Positions 8,723 through 16,375 of a stretch of DNA of 64,000 bases are shown here, piece after piece (positions within the stretch are counted from its first letter, which is position 1; every line of letters begins with the position of its first letter). Under the pieces are notes generated by a model. The model was not told where the DNA came from, did no database searches, and saw nothing but the letters and a program-made list of their open reading frames with translations. Source of the stretch: Marinomonas fungiae (GTDB lineage Bacteria > Pseudomonadota > Gammaproteobacteria > Pseudomonadales > Marinomonadaceae); the NCBI RefSeq assembly GCF_001418205.1, contig NZ_LIQF01000009.1, positions 1-64,000 on the forward strand, read 5' to 3'. A program made the translations under genes and the position numbers.

Positions 8723-9484
8723 TTATTTTTTCTTACGATTTAGGAACGACTCGATACGTGCTTTCACTTCGTCACTGGTTTGCGTAATACCGCAGATCAG
8801 TGATTCTGTGTACAAACCGTCATCAGCAGCCATGTTGCTGATGTGGGCTAAGCCTGTCGTCATGGCCCAGTTTGAATACTTCGAGTTTTTCGCGATGCTG
8901 GCGGCAAGTTCCATTGCCTTATCCAAGGATGCACCGTTTTCCACAACGTAATGACCTAAGCCAATGCGGTAGCCTTCTTCGGCATCCACATCGCGCCCTG
9001 TCAACATCATTTCCGTCATACGGCTAGTGCCGATTACGCGAGCGACGTTTACAGATGCACCACCGCCAACGAAGATACCGTGGCGCCCTTCAGGCAGGCG
9101 GTAATAGGTGCCCTTTTCCGTAACTCGAATGTGGGCGCAGATCGCCAACTCCAAACCACCACCAATCACTGCGCCTTGCATAGCCGCAATCACAGGTACG
9201 CCAGAGTTTTGAATATGACCAAATACGCGATGCCACATGTTGGAATGTTTCACCACTTCAAATGGTTCACGAGCTTTGTGCTCAGCAAGATCTAAACCCG
9301 CACAGAATTCAGGGCCAGCACCAGAGAAGACGATAACGTTGACGTCATCAGGAAGGTTAATGAACGCATGCTCGATCTCTAGACATAGAGAATCATTGAT
9401 GGCGTTTTTCTTTTCAGGTCGGTTCAGTCGAAGATGTCCAATGCCATTATCTACTGAGAATTCGATGAACTGATAAGTTGTCAT
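8723..9484 (-). CDS. Enoyl-CoA hydratase/isomerase (crotonase family)
   Basis: Crotonase-fold enzyme (253 aa) expected to add water to an enoyl-CoA. Both glutamates that act in enoyl-CoA hydratase are present: GGGLELA (E112) and LPEGRHG (E132). The oxyanion-hole segment is FCAGLDLAEH (60-69), with GAVIGGG at 104-110. Having both glutamates argues for a true hydratase rather than an isomerase with one; a hydroxycinnamoyl-CoA hydratase-lyase or DmdD-like role cannot be excluded. It is the first gene of the long minus-strand operon, with a good promoter at 9554-9583 overlapped by a palindromic site. Confidence 0.9.
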   Translation of the reverse strand: MTTYQFIEFSVDNGIGHLRLNRPEKKNAINDSLCLEIEHAFINLPDDVNVIVFSGAGPEFCAGLDLAEHKAREPFEVVKHSNMWHRVFGHIQNSGVPVIAAMQGAVIGGGLELAICAHIRVTEKGTYYRLPEGRHGIFVGGGASVNVARVIGTSRMTEMMLTGRDVDAEEGYRIGLGHYVVENGASLDKAMELAASIAKNSKYSNWAMTTGLAHISNMAADDGLYTESLICGITQTSDEVKARIESFLNRKKK

Positions 9485-9553
9485 TCGCTTACCTCTTGTT
9501 TTTATGTTTATGGCTGAGGCGCCTTAATAAGAGTAATTCTACTAATTGAAAAT

Positions 9554-9583
9554 ATAATAGTTGTATTACTAAACAAATGTCAA
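9554..9583 (-). promoter_or_regulatory. Sigma70 promoter of the hydratase-to-ETF-QO operon
   Basis: Reading the minus strand, a consensus TTGACA (9578-9583) and TATTAT (9554-9559) are separated by 18 bp. It lies about 70 bp upstream of the hydratase start and after the terminator of the upstream thiolase gene, so it should begin a separate transcript. The spacer is occupied by a MarR-type palindrome. Confidence 0.6.
9557..9578. promoter_or_regulatory. Putative MarR operator at the hydratase promoter
   Basis: ATAGTTGTATTACTAAACAAAT is 22 bp, imperfectly palindromic, and covers the -10 to -35 region of the hydratase promoter. It matches the palindrome upstream of the CoA-transferase gene at about 17 of 22 aligned positions. 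Repression by steric block would be the natural mode. The binding protein is inferred to be the MarR protein encoded at 15799. Confidence 0.45.
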
Positions 9584-9605
9584 ACACAACTATTTAAGTT
9601 TTTCT

Positions 9606-9633
9606 CAAAAAAAAGCCACACCGCAGTGTGGCT
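9606..9633 (-). terminator. Terminator after the thiolase gene
   Basis: Minus-strand hairpin with 8-bp stem (AGCCACAC / GTGTGGCT, 9614-9633) followed by a run of eight T. It is 20 bp beyond the thiolase stop and separates the CoA-transferase/thiolase transcript from the hydratase operon downstream. Confidence 0.9.
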
Positions 9634-9653
9634 AAATATGGGACATCTACCAT

Positions 9654-10862
9654 TTAACGGTCTGACACGCGCAACACTGTTGCCATGCCAGTATCCCCCG
9701 CAGCACAGCCGGTAAACAGACCATAACCACCACCACGCATCGCCAGTTCTTCGATCATTTCAATCATGGCTCGTAAGCCTGTTGGCCCTTGAGGATGACC
9801 CCAGATCAAAGAACAGCCGAAGTTATTCATCTTCATCACGTCAATATCCATGGCTTTCGCAAAGGCCACATCATTCACAGCAAAAGGGTTATGAGTTTTG
9901 ATTGCATCCACTTGCTCAATACCAATACCTGCCATCTGCAAAGCGCGCTTCGCTGCTTCAATCGGCGCCGCAGGCATGTATGCCAAATCATCACGCGCTT
10001 GACCAAAGCCCAGCACTTCAATCTTGATCGAACTATTTGTAGACAGCTCTTGAGCTTTATCACCATGACATACAATCATCGCGGCGTTACCGTCCGCCGG
10101 GTGAGTCTGGTTACCGTAGGTGATTACGCCACCCTCCATCACAGGCTTAAGCTTAGCCAGCCCCTCAGCAGTGGTTGGAAACACCCCTTCATCACCAGTG
10201 ATCACGCAGGCTTCTTTTTTGAAGTTAGGTGTCGGCACTGACAACGGGAGCGTCATGTAGCGTTTTTGGAACGCCTGCTCATCTTTTAGCGCGTCTTGAT
10301 ATTGTTCATAGCGACGTAAGGTTACTGTGTCTAATTCTTCTCGAGTGATATCAAAGCGCTTAGCCACGTTTTCACCGGTTTGCATCATAGAATGACCACC
10401 GACGCAGTCGTTCATCATGTTATAGAACACTTGATCTTCAGACTGACCTGCACCACCGATACCTTGTGGGTTTGGATAGAAAATATGCGGTCCATTTGAA
10501 CAACGGTCAGCCGCCATGAGCAGAGACACACTTGCCATACCACACATAACTTCCGAGGCCGCAGCAAATAAACCACGAGCACCGGTCGCGCAGACTTGAT
10601 TCACAGCATGACCGGGCGTATGAACGGCACCAATTTCATAAAGCGGCCAAGGCGCGCCGTTGAAAGATTGGTATTGGTTAATGGTCATCCCCAGCACACC
10701 CGAATCAAACACCGCTGGCTCAATTGAGCGCTTTGCCAACTCTTGCTTTGCAACGTGTGCCGCAAATTTCATCGAATGCAGGTATTGCAATGAGCCCTGC
10801 CATTTGGTGAACGGCGTACTCCAATAAGCACCGTATGGAATCTCTACATTTTGCATCGTCAT
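9654..10862 (-). CDS. Divergent thiolase (acetyl-CoA acyltransferase-like)
   Basis: Thiolase-fold protein (402 aa), the likely carbon-carbon cleaving step. The nucleophilic cysteine is C91 in NQVCATGARG, the acid/base histidine is H356 in WGHPQGPTGLR, and the second cysteine is C386 in FTGCAAGDTG. All three catalytic residues are kept, but the surrounding motifs depart from classical thiolases: GCAAGDTG in place of CxGGGxG, and HNPF in place of NEAF. That suggests an unusual acyl chain or a distinct thiolase subfamily. The start has AAGGGTG upstream. It is 17 bp after the CoA-transferase gene and ends in a strong terminator. Confidence 0.87.
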   Translation of the reverse strand: MTMQNVEIPYGAYWSTPFTKWQGSLQYLHSMKFAAHVAKQELAKRSIEPAVFDSGVLGMTINQYQSFNGAPWPLYEIGAVHTPGHAVNQVCATGARGLFAAASEVMCGMASVSLLMAADRCSNGPHIFYPNPQGIGGAGQSEDQVFYNMMNDCVGGHSMMQTGENVAKRFDITREELDTVTLRRYEQYQDALKDEQAFQKRYMTLPLSVPTPNFKKEACVITGDEGVFPTTAEGLAKLKPVMEGGVITYGNQTHPADGNAAMIVCHGDKAQELSTNSSIKIEVLGFGQARDDLAYMPAAPIEAAKRALQMAGIGIEQVDAIKTHNPFAVNDVAFAKAMDIDVMKMNNFGCSLIWGHPQGPTGLRAMIEMIEELAMRGGGYGLFTGCAAGDTGMATVLRVSDR

Positions 10863-10879
10863 TTAGGTCACCCTTATTG

Positions 10880-12445
10880 TTATTCTGCTGTACCAGCCAT
10901 GTACTCACCTAAGCCACCCCAAACTTCTTGGAAGATCGCCTCAGGCATAGTTTTAAGATCCTCAGCAATGATTGGCTTGAAATCCATCATGCTTAACACG
11001 TCTTTTTCTAGGTCAAGACCCGGTGCAATTTCTGTAAGCACCATACCTTCTTTGCGTAACTCTAAAACACAACGTTCAGTGATAAAGAACACCGGCTTGT
11101 TATTCGCTTGAGCAAACTCACCACTGAAGGTGACATGATCGACCTGCTCAACGAACTTACGTGTACGACCTTCTTCAAGCACTGCCACCTTGCCACCTTC
11201 AAAAGACAGCTTAGCGCCATTAACCAAAGTGCCGCAGAACACAACTTTCTTAGCAGTTTGCGAAATATTAATAAAACCACCAGGTCCCACCACTTTCGGA
11301 CCAAACTTACTGACGTTTAAGTTGCCGTTTTGATCCGCCTGAGCCAAACCTAGGAAAGCAATATCCAAGCCACCGCCATCATAGAAGTCGAACTGCGCTT
11401 CGTGCTCGATAATAGCCTCAGCGTTCCATGCCGCACCAAAGTCCCCCCCCGATGCAGGAATGCCACCGTAAGTGCCTAATTCGGTAGTCAGCATAAATCG
11501 GCTGGCAACGTTCTCTTCGGCAGCAACGGATGCCACACCATCAGGCATGCCAATTCCTAGGTTTACAATGGCATTATCATAAAGCTCCATGGCCGCCCGA
11601 CGGGCAATGATCTTACGCTCACCAAAAGGCACTGGAGGAATGGCATTCAGAGGAATACGAGCATTGCCCGCAAGACTTGGGTTGTACTCAGTGGTAATGG
11701 TTTGCTTGTGCTGCTCCGCAGGCGCCACGGTAATATAATCCACTAGCACGCCTGGCACTTTGACATCTTTTGGCTTGATGGTTTTCGCTTCGGCTAGATA
11801 CTTAACTTGTGCAATCACAATACCGCCACTATTACGTGCGGCCTGCGCCATTGGCAGGATCTCCGCTAACTGCGCTTCCTCTTCAACGGACAAATTACCG
11901 TGCTCATCCGCCGTCGTTGCACGAATCACGACAACGTTTAGCGGGAATTTTTTGTACAGCAGCCACTCTTCGCCTTCGATATCGATGCGTTTCACCAGAT
12001 CTTCGGTTGCTTTAGAGGTAACCTTACCGCCACTGTTTAACGGATCAACGTAAGTCCCCATCCCTACTTTGGTGATCACGCCCGGTTTGTTGCCGGCAAT
12101 TTGACGCCACATGGTGGTTAACACCCCTTGTGGCAAAAGGTAGGCTTCGATTTTATCTTCCACCACCATGCCCGCCATTTTAGGTGCTTGACCGGTATGT
12201 CCTGAAATTAAGCGTTTTACTAAGCCATCATGGGCAAGGTGGGACATGCCAGCATCTTTACCATCGCCACAGCCACAATCGTGGATCAGCGTTAGGTTCT
12301 TTGGTTGACCCGTTTCTAGGAAACGTTTTTCTAACTGGCTTGCCACCGCTTCTGCGAAATATGACATACCGATAGTCGACCAAGCGACCGAATCACCGTC
12401 TTGGATCAGGCTAGCCGCCTGCTCTAAAGAAATCACCTTGCTCAT
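10880..12445 (-). CDS. Family I CoA-transferase (YdiF/acetate CoA-transferase type)
   Basis: CoA-transferase with alpha and beta halves fused in one 521-residue chain, which moves CoA between acyl-CoA and a free acid such as acetate. The catalytic glutamate is E322 in TTELGTYGGIPASGG. The N-terminal half has the SLxQAASLIQDGDSVAW start and the glycine-rich VGMGTYVDPLNSGGK segment (127-141). It may activate the substrate using acetyl-CoA or recover CoA from a product, so the island has two possible activation routes, the ligase and this enzyme. First gene of its transcript; AAGGTG precedes the ATG. A palindrome lies about 65 bp upstream in the region shared with the divergent transporter genes. 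Confidence 0.9.
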   Translation of the reverse strand: MSKVISLEQAASLIQDGDSVAWSTIGMSYFAEAVASQLEKRFLETGQPKNLTLIHDCGCGDGKDAGMSHLAHDGLVKRLISGHTGQAPKMAGMVVEDKIEAYLLPQGVLTTMWRQIAGNKPGVITKVGMGTYVDPLNSGGKVTSKATEDLVKRIDIEGEEWLLYKKFPLNVVVIRATTADEHGNLSVEEEAQLAEILPMAQAARNSGGIVIAQVKYLAEAKTIKPKDVKVPGVLVDYITVAPAEQHKQTITTEYNPSLAGNARIPLNAIPPVPFGERKIIARRAAMELYDNAIVNLGIGMPDGVASVAAEENVASRFMLTTELGTYGGIPASGGDFGAAWNAEAIIEHEAQFDFYDGGGLDIAFLGLAQADQNGNLNVSKFGPKVVGPGGFINISQTAKKVVFCGTLVNGAKLSFEGGKVAVLEEGRTRKFVEQVDHVTFSGEFAQANNKPVFFITERCVLELRKEGMVLTEIAPGLDLEKDVLSMMDFKPIIAEDLKTMPEAIFQEVWGGLGEYMAGTAE

Positions 12446-12749
12446 GTTTCACCTTCTATTTTTAGCATTGTTCCGGTGTTGAAAAATTCGCTACTGAACG
12501 TAGATTTTTATTTGTTGTACTACACAACAATTATTTTTACAAATAATTTTGATTCCCATTGTTAATTATTCTAAAAATGTAACGAGAGTTATCTTTTTTT
12601 CTGATGGGCAGTCGGAAAATTCTATGACCAAGATTGTTGAAATACTCAACAATATGTGCAAAAAATGTATAAATCGTCATCAGTTGATATCTCTGAGACG
12701 CACTAAAAGCCATAAAAACACGAATAAAAAAAACAATGTGAGGTGGATA
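12446..12749. promoter_or_regulatory. Divergent control region between the CoA-transferase and TRAP genes
   Basis: About 300 bp of A/T-rich DNA with no credible gene; the dctP frame can be extended upstream through it but has no ribosome binding site there. It must hold promoters in both directions. The clearest element is the palindrome at 12512-12530. A weak plus-strand promoter (TTGATT, 17 bp, TAAAAA, from about 12550) is possible. The last 20 bp hold the AGGTGG ribosome binding site of dctP. Confidence 0.5.
12512..12530. promoter_or_regulatory. Palindromic operator candidate (TTGTTGT-5-ACAACAA)
   Basis: Perfect 7-bp arms around ACTAC. It is positioned between two divergent transcripts where one regulator could control both. 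Size and symmetry fit MarR-family operators. It is related in sequence to the site at 9557-9578, and less closely to the palindrome at 15711-15725. Confidence 0.5.
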
Positions 12750-13784
12750 ATGAAGTATCTAGGACGCAAAGGTTTGACTCTAATCGCCGGTGCAGTACTT
12801 TCGATCAACGCAATGGCTGAAGCGGAATACACGCTAAAGCTACACCACATGCTGCCACCGATGTCGATGGCACACTCCAAATTTTTAGAGCCTTGGGCAG
12901 AGAAAGTTGAAGCGGAGTCAAATGGCCGTATCGACATTGAAATCTATCCAGCCATGCAACTGGGTGGCAAACCACCTCAATTATTTGACCAGGTACGCAA
13001 AGGCATCTCAGACATCACTTGGACGGTCGGCGGATACACTCCAGGTCGCTTCCCAAAAGCAACGGTATTCGAATTACCATTCATACCAGGCTCAGCACAA
13101 GCCACCAGTATGGCACTGCAAGAATACGCTGAAACAGAAATGCAAGATGAAATGAAAGATGTTCATTTGCTTGCGATGCATACTCACGCACCCGGTTCGC
13201 TCCACTCTCGAGACAAAGCCATTCAAACAGGTGCTGATCTGGACGGATTGAAAGTGCGCGCCCCAAATAAAATCATGTCCGAGGGCTTCAAAGAATACGG
13301 TGCTAACACCATTTTCATGCCGGTAACAGAGATGGCCAGCGCAATCTCTAAAGGCGTACTGGACGTTGCAGTCCTACCTTATGAAGTTGTATTGCCAACT
13401 AAAATCTATGAGTTAGTGAAACATCATACTGAGTTCAAAGGTGATCGTGGCCTATACACCCAGTTCTTTATCTTTGCCATGAACAAAGATGTCTATGCTA
13501 ACTTGCCTGCAGACCTGCAAAAAGTAATTGATGACAACTCTGGTGTCGCTTTGGCTGGCCACATCGGCAACCTGTTCGACAACTATGAGCAACATGCTCG
13601 CTCTTACGCGGTGAAGCAAGGCAACAGCTTCGATTACATCGAAGGTGCTGAGTACAATGCTTGGAAAGAAAAACTTGCACCCGTTCGCGAGCAATGGATT
13701 GAGGATATGAATGACGATGATTACGAGGCTGAACGCTTACTTGAGAAAGCTGAAAGTTTGATTAAGAAATACGAGTCTATGTAA
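12750..13784 (+). CDS. dctP: TRAP transporter substrate-binding protein (DctP family)
   Basis: Periplasmic solute receptor (344 aa) of a tripartite ATP-independent transporter, which would capture an organic acid. An N-terminal signal peptide (MKYLGRKGLTLIAGAVLS..., cleavage likely after NAMA at about 23) is followed by the mature start YTLKLHHMLPP. The conserved region KVRAPNKIMSEGFKEYGAN (about 164-182) contains the arginine that normally pairs with the ligand carboxylate. I start at 12750 because AGGTGG lies 4 bp upstream and the signal peptide begins there; the longer frame from 12549 is not supported. First gene of dctPQM, transcribed away from the catabolic operon. Confidence 0.93.
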   Translation: MKYLGRKGLTLIAGAVLSINAMAEAEYTLKLHHMLPPMSMAHSKFLEPWAEKVEAESNGRIDIEIYPAMQLGGKPPQLFDQVRKGISDITWTVGGYTPGRFPKATVFELPFIPGSAQATSMALQEYAETEMQDEMKDVHLLAMHTHAPGSLHSRDKAIQTGADLDGLKVRAPNKIMSEGFKEYGANTIFMPVTEMASAISKGVLDVAVLPYEVVLPTKIYELVKHHTEFKGDRGLYTQFFIFAMNKDVYANLPADLQKVIDDNSGVALAGHIGNLFDNYEQHARSYAVKQGNSFDYIEGAEYNAWKEKLAPVREQWIEDMNDDDYEAERLLEKAESLIKKYESM

Positions 13785-13804
13785 CTGTTGGTCGGTGATT
13801 AAGC

Positions 13805-14308
13805 ATGAAGCTATCCGTAATGAATGTTGTTGAAGGTGGGCTAAAGCGTACAGCGCGCAGTTTTGCTCTCCTTGGGGGTCTAATCATGCTGTCGCTGGCG
13901 ATCATCACGGTCGCCAGCATCATCGGCAGAACATTTTTTGGCCAATCTGTTGAAGGTGATTATGAGCTGACCGAATTAGGTCTCGCCATGTCTGTTTTCC
14001 TATTCTTACCCGAATGTTATTTACGCAAAGGGCACATCATTGTTGATCTGTTTACAGCCAACTGTCAGCCTAAAACGCTTTATCTTTTGGATCAATTAGG
14101 AAACCTTATTTTCACGTTCGTATCCATAGCCTTTGCATATCGAATGGTGCTTAGCGGCATGGAATCAAAAGATTATTATGAACAAACCATGATTCTCGAA
14201 CTACCAATCTGGTGGGTTTATGTTGTCGGTGTGATCTGTTTTAGCCTTTGTGCCCTATGTGGCATCAATCGCCTAATTACATGCCGTTCGGGAGAAGGTG
14301 ATGAGTAA
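13805..14308 (+). CDS. dctQ: TRAP transporter small membrane subunit (DctQ family)
   Basis: Small integral membrane subunit (167 aa) with four predicted hydrophobic helices (about 20-45, 58-75, 93-112, 132-155). The family motif region ELTELGLAMSVFLFLPECYLRKGHI is in its normal place between helices 1 and 2. It pairs with the large subunit encoded next; the two genes overlap by 8 nt, which indicates coupled translation. Confidence 0.92.
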   Translation: MKLSVMNVVEGGLKRTARSFALLGGLIMLSLAIITVASIIGRTFFGQSVEGDYELTELGLAMSVFLFLPECYLRKGHIIVDLFTANCQPKTLYLLDQLGNLIFTFVSIAFAYRMVLSGMESKDYYEQTMILELPIWWVYVVGVICFSLCALCGINRLITCRSGEGDE

Positions 14309-15620
14309 CGTTGAATTAGCATTCTTAATGATGGGGATCTTGCTAATCCTCATGAGTATCCGCATCCCAATCGCATTATCGATGATGGTCTGTGGCTCCT
14401 TTGGCTATGTCATGATTGGTGGCTTACCTGCCCTACTCGAGTATTTGGGTACAGCTCCAGTGGCCAAGTTTTCTACTTATGACTTATCTGTGGTGCCATT
14501 ATTTCTATTAATGGGCGAGCTTGCGACACGCTCAGGGATTACCACCGAGTTATTCCGTACCTGTAACACTTGGGTTGGTCGCCAGAAAGGCGGTATCGCT
14601 ATGGCTGCCGTGGCTGGTTGTGCTGCCTTTGGTGCTATCTGTGGTTCATCACTAGCCACAGCTTCGACTATGGGTAAAGTGGCATTGCCGGAAATGCGTC
14701 GTCTAAATTATGCCGGTAGCTTAGCAGCAGGCGCCCTAGCAGCTGGCGGTACTTTAGGTATTTTGATTCCACCGTCTATGGTGCTAATCATTTTTGCGGT
14801 ACTAACAGAACAGAACATTTCTAAAATGTTTATCGCCGCCTTTATCCCTGGTTTCCTTGCGGCAGCAGGTTACATGTTAACCATTGCTATCTATGTACGC
14901 CTGTACCCACATACAGGACCACGTGGCGAGAAAACCACTTGGGCACAAAAAATTCGCTCTACTAAAGATGTTTGGCACATCACTTTAATCTTCTTGATTG
15001 TACTAGGTGGTATTTACTTTGGTATCTTCACGCCAACGGAAGCGGCTTCAGTCGGTGTCGTTCTAACACTAATACTGGCGATCACACACGGTAAGATGCG
15101 TATGGACGGCTTACTAACAAGCCTAATCCGTACTGCGGTATCCTCAGCCATGATATTCTTTATTGTGTTGGGTGCAGACTTATTCAGTGTTTTTATTGCA
15201 CTGTCTAAACTGCCTGAGATTGGTGTTGAAGTTCTGACCAGCTCAGGCCTATCGCCTTACACAATTCTAGTAGTCATGCTGATTACCTATCTTATCATGG
15301 GGTGTTTTTTGGACAGCTTAGCCATGATATTGCTGACTATTCCTATCTACTTCCCAATCATTATGGCGATGGATTTTGGTATCCCTGCCGCTGACTTAGG
15401 TATTTGGTTCGGTATTATTGCCTTGGTAGTCGTAGAAGTAGGCTTGATTACCCCCCCCGTGGGCATGAACATATTTATCATCAAGTCATTTGACAACTCT
15501 CTACCATTGAAAGAGTGCTTTAGGGGAGTCGTACCTTTCTTGATATCTGACTTTGTCCGCGTTGCGCTTTTAGTAATGTTCCCAGGTATCACACTGTGGC
15601 TAGTTCATGCCATTGGATAG
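14301..15620 (+). CDS. dctM: TRAP transporter large permease (DctM family)
   Basis: Large permease subunit (439 aa, about 11-12 hydrophobic segments) that couples substrate uptake to sodium entry in characterised relatives. Typical features: GSSLATASTMGKVALPEMRR (about 115-134), GTLGILIPPSMVLIIF and TPTEAASVGV. The ATG at 14301 is preferred to the GTG one codon earlier; GGAG lies 7 bp upstream. Followed closely by a terminator. Substrate is unknown, but the divergent CoA-ester pathway suggests the transported acid is its substrate. Confidence 0.95.
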   Translation: MSNVELAFLMMGILLILMSIRIPIALSMMVCGSFGYVMIGGLPALLEYLGTAPVAKFSTYDLSVVPLFLLMGELATRSGITTELFRTCNTWVGRQKGGIAMAAVAGCAAFGAICGSSLATASTMGKVALPEMRRLNYAGSLAAGALAAGGTLGILIPPSMVLIIFAVLTEQNISKMFIAAFIPGFLAAAGYMLTIAIYVRLYPHTGPRGEKTTWAQKIRSTKDVWHITLIFLIVLGGIYFGIFTPTEAASVGVVLTLILAITHGKMRMDGLLTSLIRTAVSSAMIFFIVLGADLFSVFIALSKLPEIGVEVLTSSGLSPYTILVVMLITYLIMGCFLDSLAMILLTIPIYFPIIMAMDFGIPAADLGIWFGIIALVVVEVGLITPPVGMNIFIIKSFDNSLPLKECFRGVVPFLISDFVRVALLVMFPGITLWLVHAIG

Positions 15621-15654
15621 TTCTACGAGTGAATGAATGTAGTAGTCGAACTTT

Positions 15655-15680
15655 AAGGGCTCTTCTGAGCCCTTCTTTTT
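15655..15680 (+). terminator. Terminator after dctM
   Basis: AAGGGCTC / GAGCCCTT stem with a TTCT loop (15655-15674) followed by CTTTTT. It is 35 bp beyond the dctM stop and separates the transporter operon from marR. Confidence 0.88.
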
Positions 15681-15710
15681 AACGCTACGCTTTCTATGAT
15701 ATTTAGGTTA

Positions 15711-15725
15711 AACAACTAAATTGTT
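15711..15725. promoter_or_regulatory. Palindrome upstream of marR (AACAA-5-TTGTT)
   Basis: AACAACTAAATTGTT lies about 75 bp upstream of the marR start and just ahead of a possible promoter (TTTCAC 15731-15736, TACAAT 15755-15760, 18-bp spacing). It shares the TTGTT/AACAA half-sites with the other two palindromes of the island but in the opposite arrangement. It could be an autoregulatory site. Confidence 0.35.
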
Positions 15726-15798
15726 ATAGCTTTCACCAAACTTACCCGTTGGTATACAATACGGTGCTTTAAATTTGACCATGCTAGGAAGTCAACAC

Positions 15799-16263
15799 AT
15801 GCAAGATCAACCAAAAAAGTCGGATCAAGACATTGATTTTGGGGTTTTAGACGAGTTTTTGGGTTATCGCTTGCGTCGCGCTCAGATGAACTTCTTTGCG
15901 AAGTTCGGCGAAGTTTGCGAAGACTTAGGCATTAGCCCTGGACTATTTGCCGTTCTTGCGATTGTCGAGCGTAACCCTGGATTAACTCAGACAGCTGTCG
16001 CTCAAGCATTGGGGAATGATCGTTCCGCCATGGTTGCTGCAGTAGATAAGTTAGAAAGTAAAAACTTGCTAGAACGCCGTCCTGCCGTTAATGATCGACG
16101 CTCATACGCTTTGTTTCTGACTGCAGAAGGTGGTCGTTTCTTTGATAATGCGGTAAAACGCGTTAGCTGCTATGAAAATGAAATGGCAAAGTGCCTTGAT
16201 GGCGATGAGGAAAAACAGTGGCTGCTCAATGCGTTAGAGCGTTTAGCAAATAAATCTTTATAA
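15799..16263 (+). CDS. MarR family transcriptional regulator
   Basis: Winged-helix regulator (154 aa). The recognition-helix and wing region is plain: LTQTAVAQALGNDRSAMVAAVDKL then the wing RRPAVNDRRSYALFLT (about 89-104). The ATG at 15799 is chosen because AGGAAG lies 7 bp upstream; a TTG and an ATG further up lack good sites. MarR proteins commonly control aromatic and phenylpropanoid degradation genes and are released by the pathway's CoA thioester or free acid. Placed directly after the TRAP operon and convergent with sdaA, it is the natural regulator of the island; this is inference. Confidence 0.9.
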   Translation: MQDQPKKSDQDIDFGVLDEFLGYRLRRAQMNFFAKFGEVCEDLGISPGLFAVLAIVERNPGLTQTAVAQALGNDRSAMVAAVDKLESKNLLERRPAVNDRRSYALFLTAEGGRFFDNAVKRVSCYENEMAKCLDGDEEKQWLLNALERLANKSL

Positions 16264-16310
16264 GCAGTTTATTGACCCACACATTGAGCCTTATTAGCAA
16301 TGACAATAAG

Positions 16311-16345
16311 AAAGGCCCCTTGCGCACAATCGCAAGGGGCCTTTT
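16311..16345. terminator. Bidirectional terminator between marR and sdaA
   Basis: Perfect 14-bp stem, AAAGGCCCCTTGCG (16311-16324) and CGCAAGGGGCCTTT (16331-16344), with T-runs in both directions. It serves both convergent genes. Confidence 0.92.
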
Positions 16346-16375
16346 CATTCACTAAGCAGTCATTTCTCGCAATCA

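Noticed and set aside
12549..12749. Upstream extension of the dctP frame by 67 codons
   Set aside because: No ribosome binding site there, and the signal peptide begins at 12750 where AGGTGG precedes the ATG.
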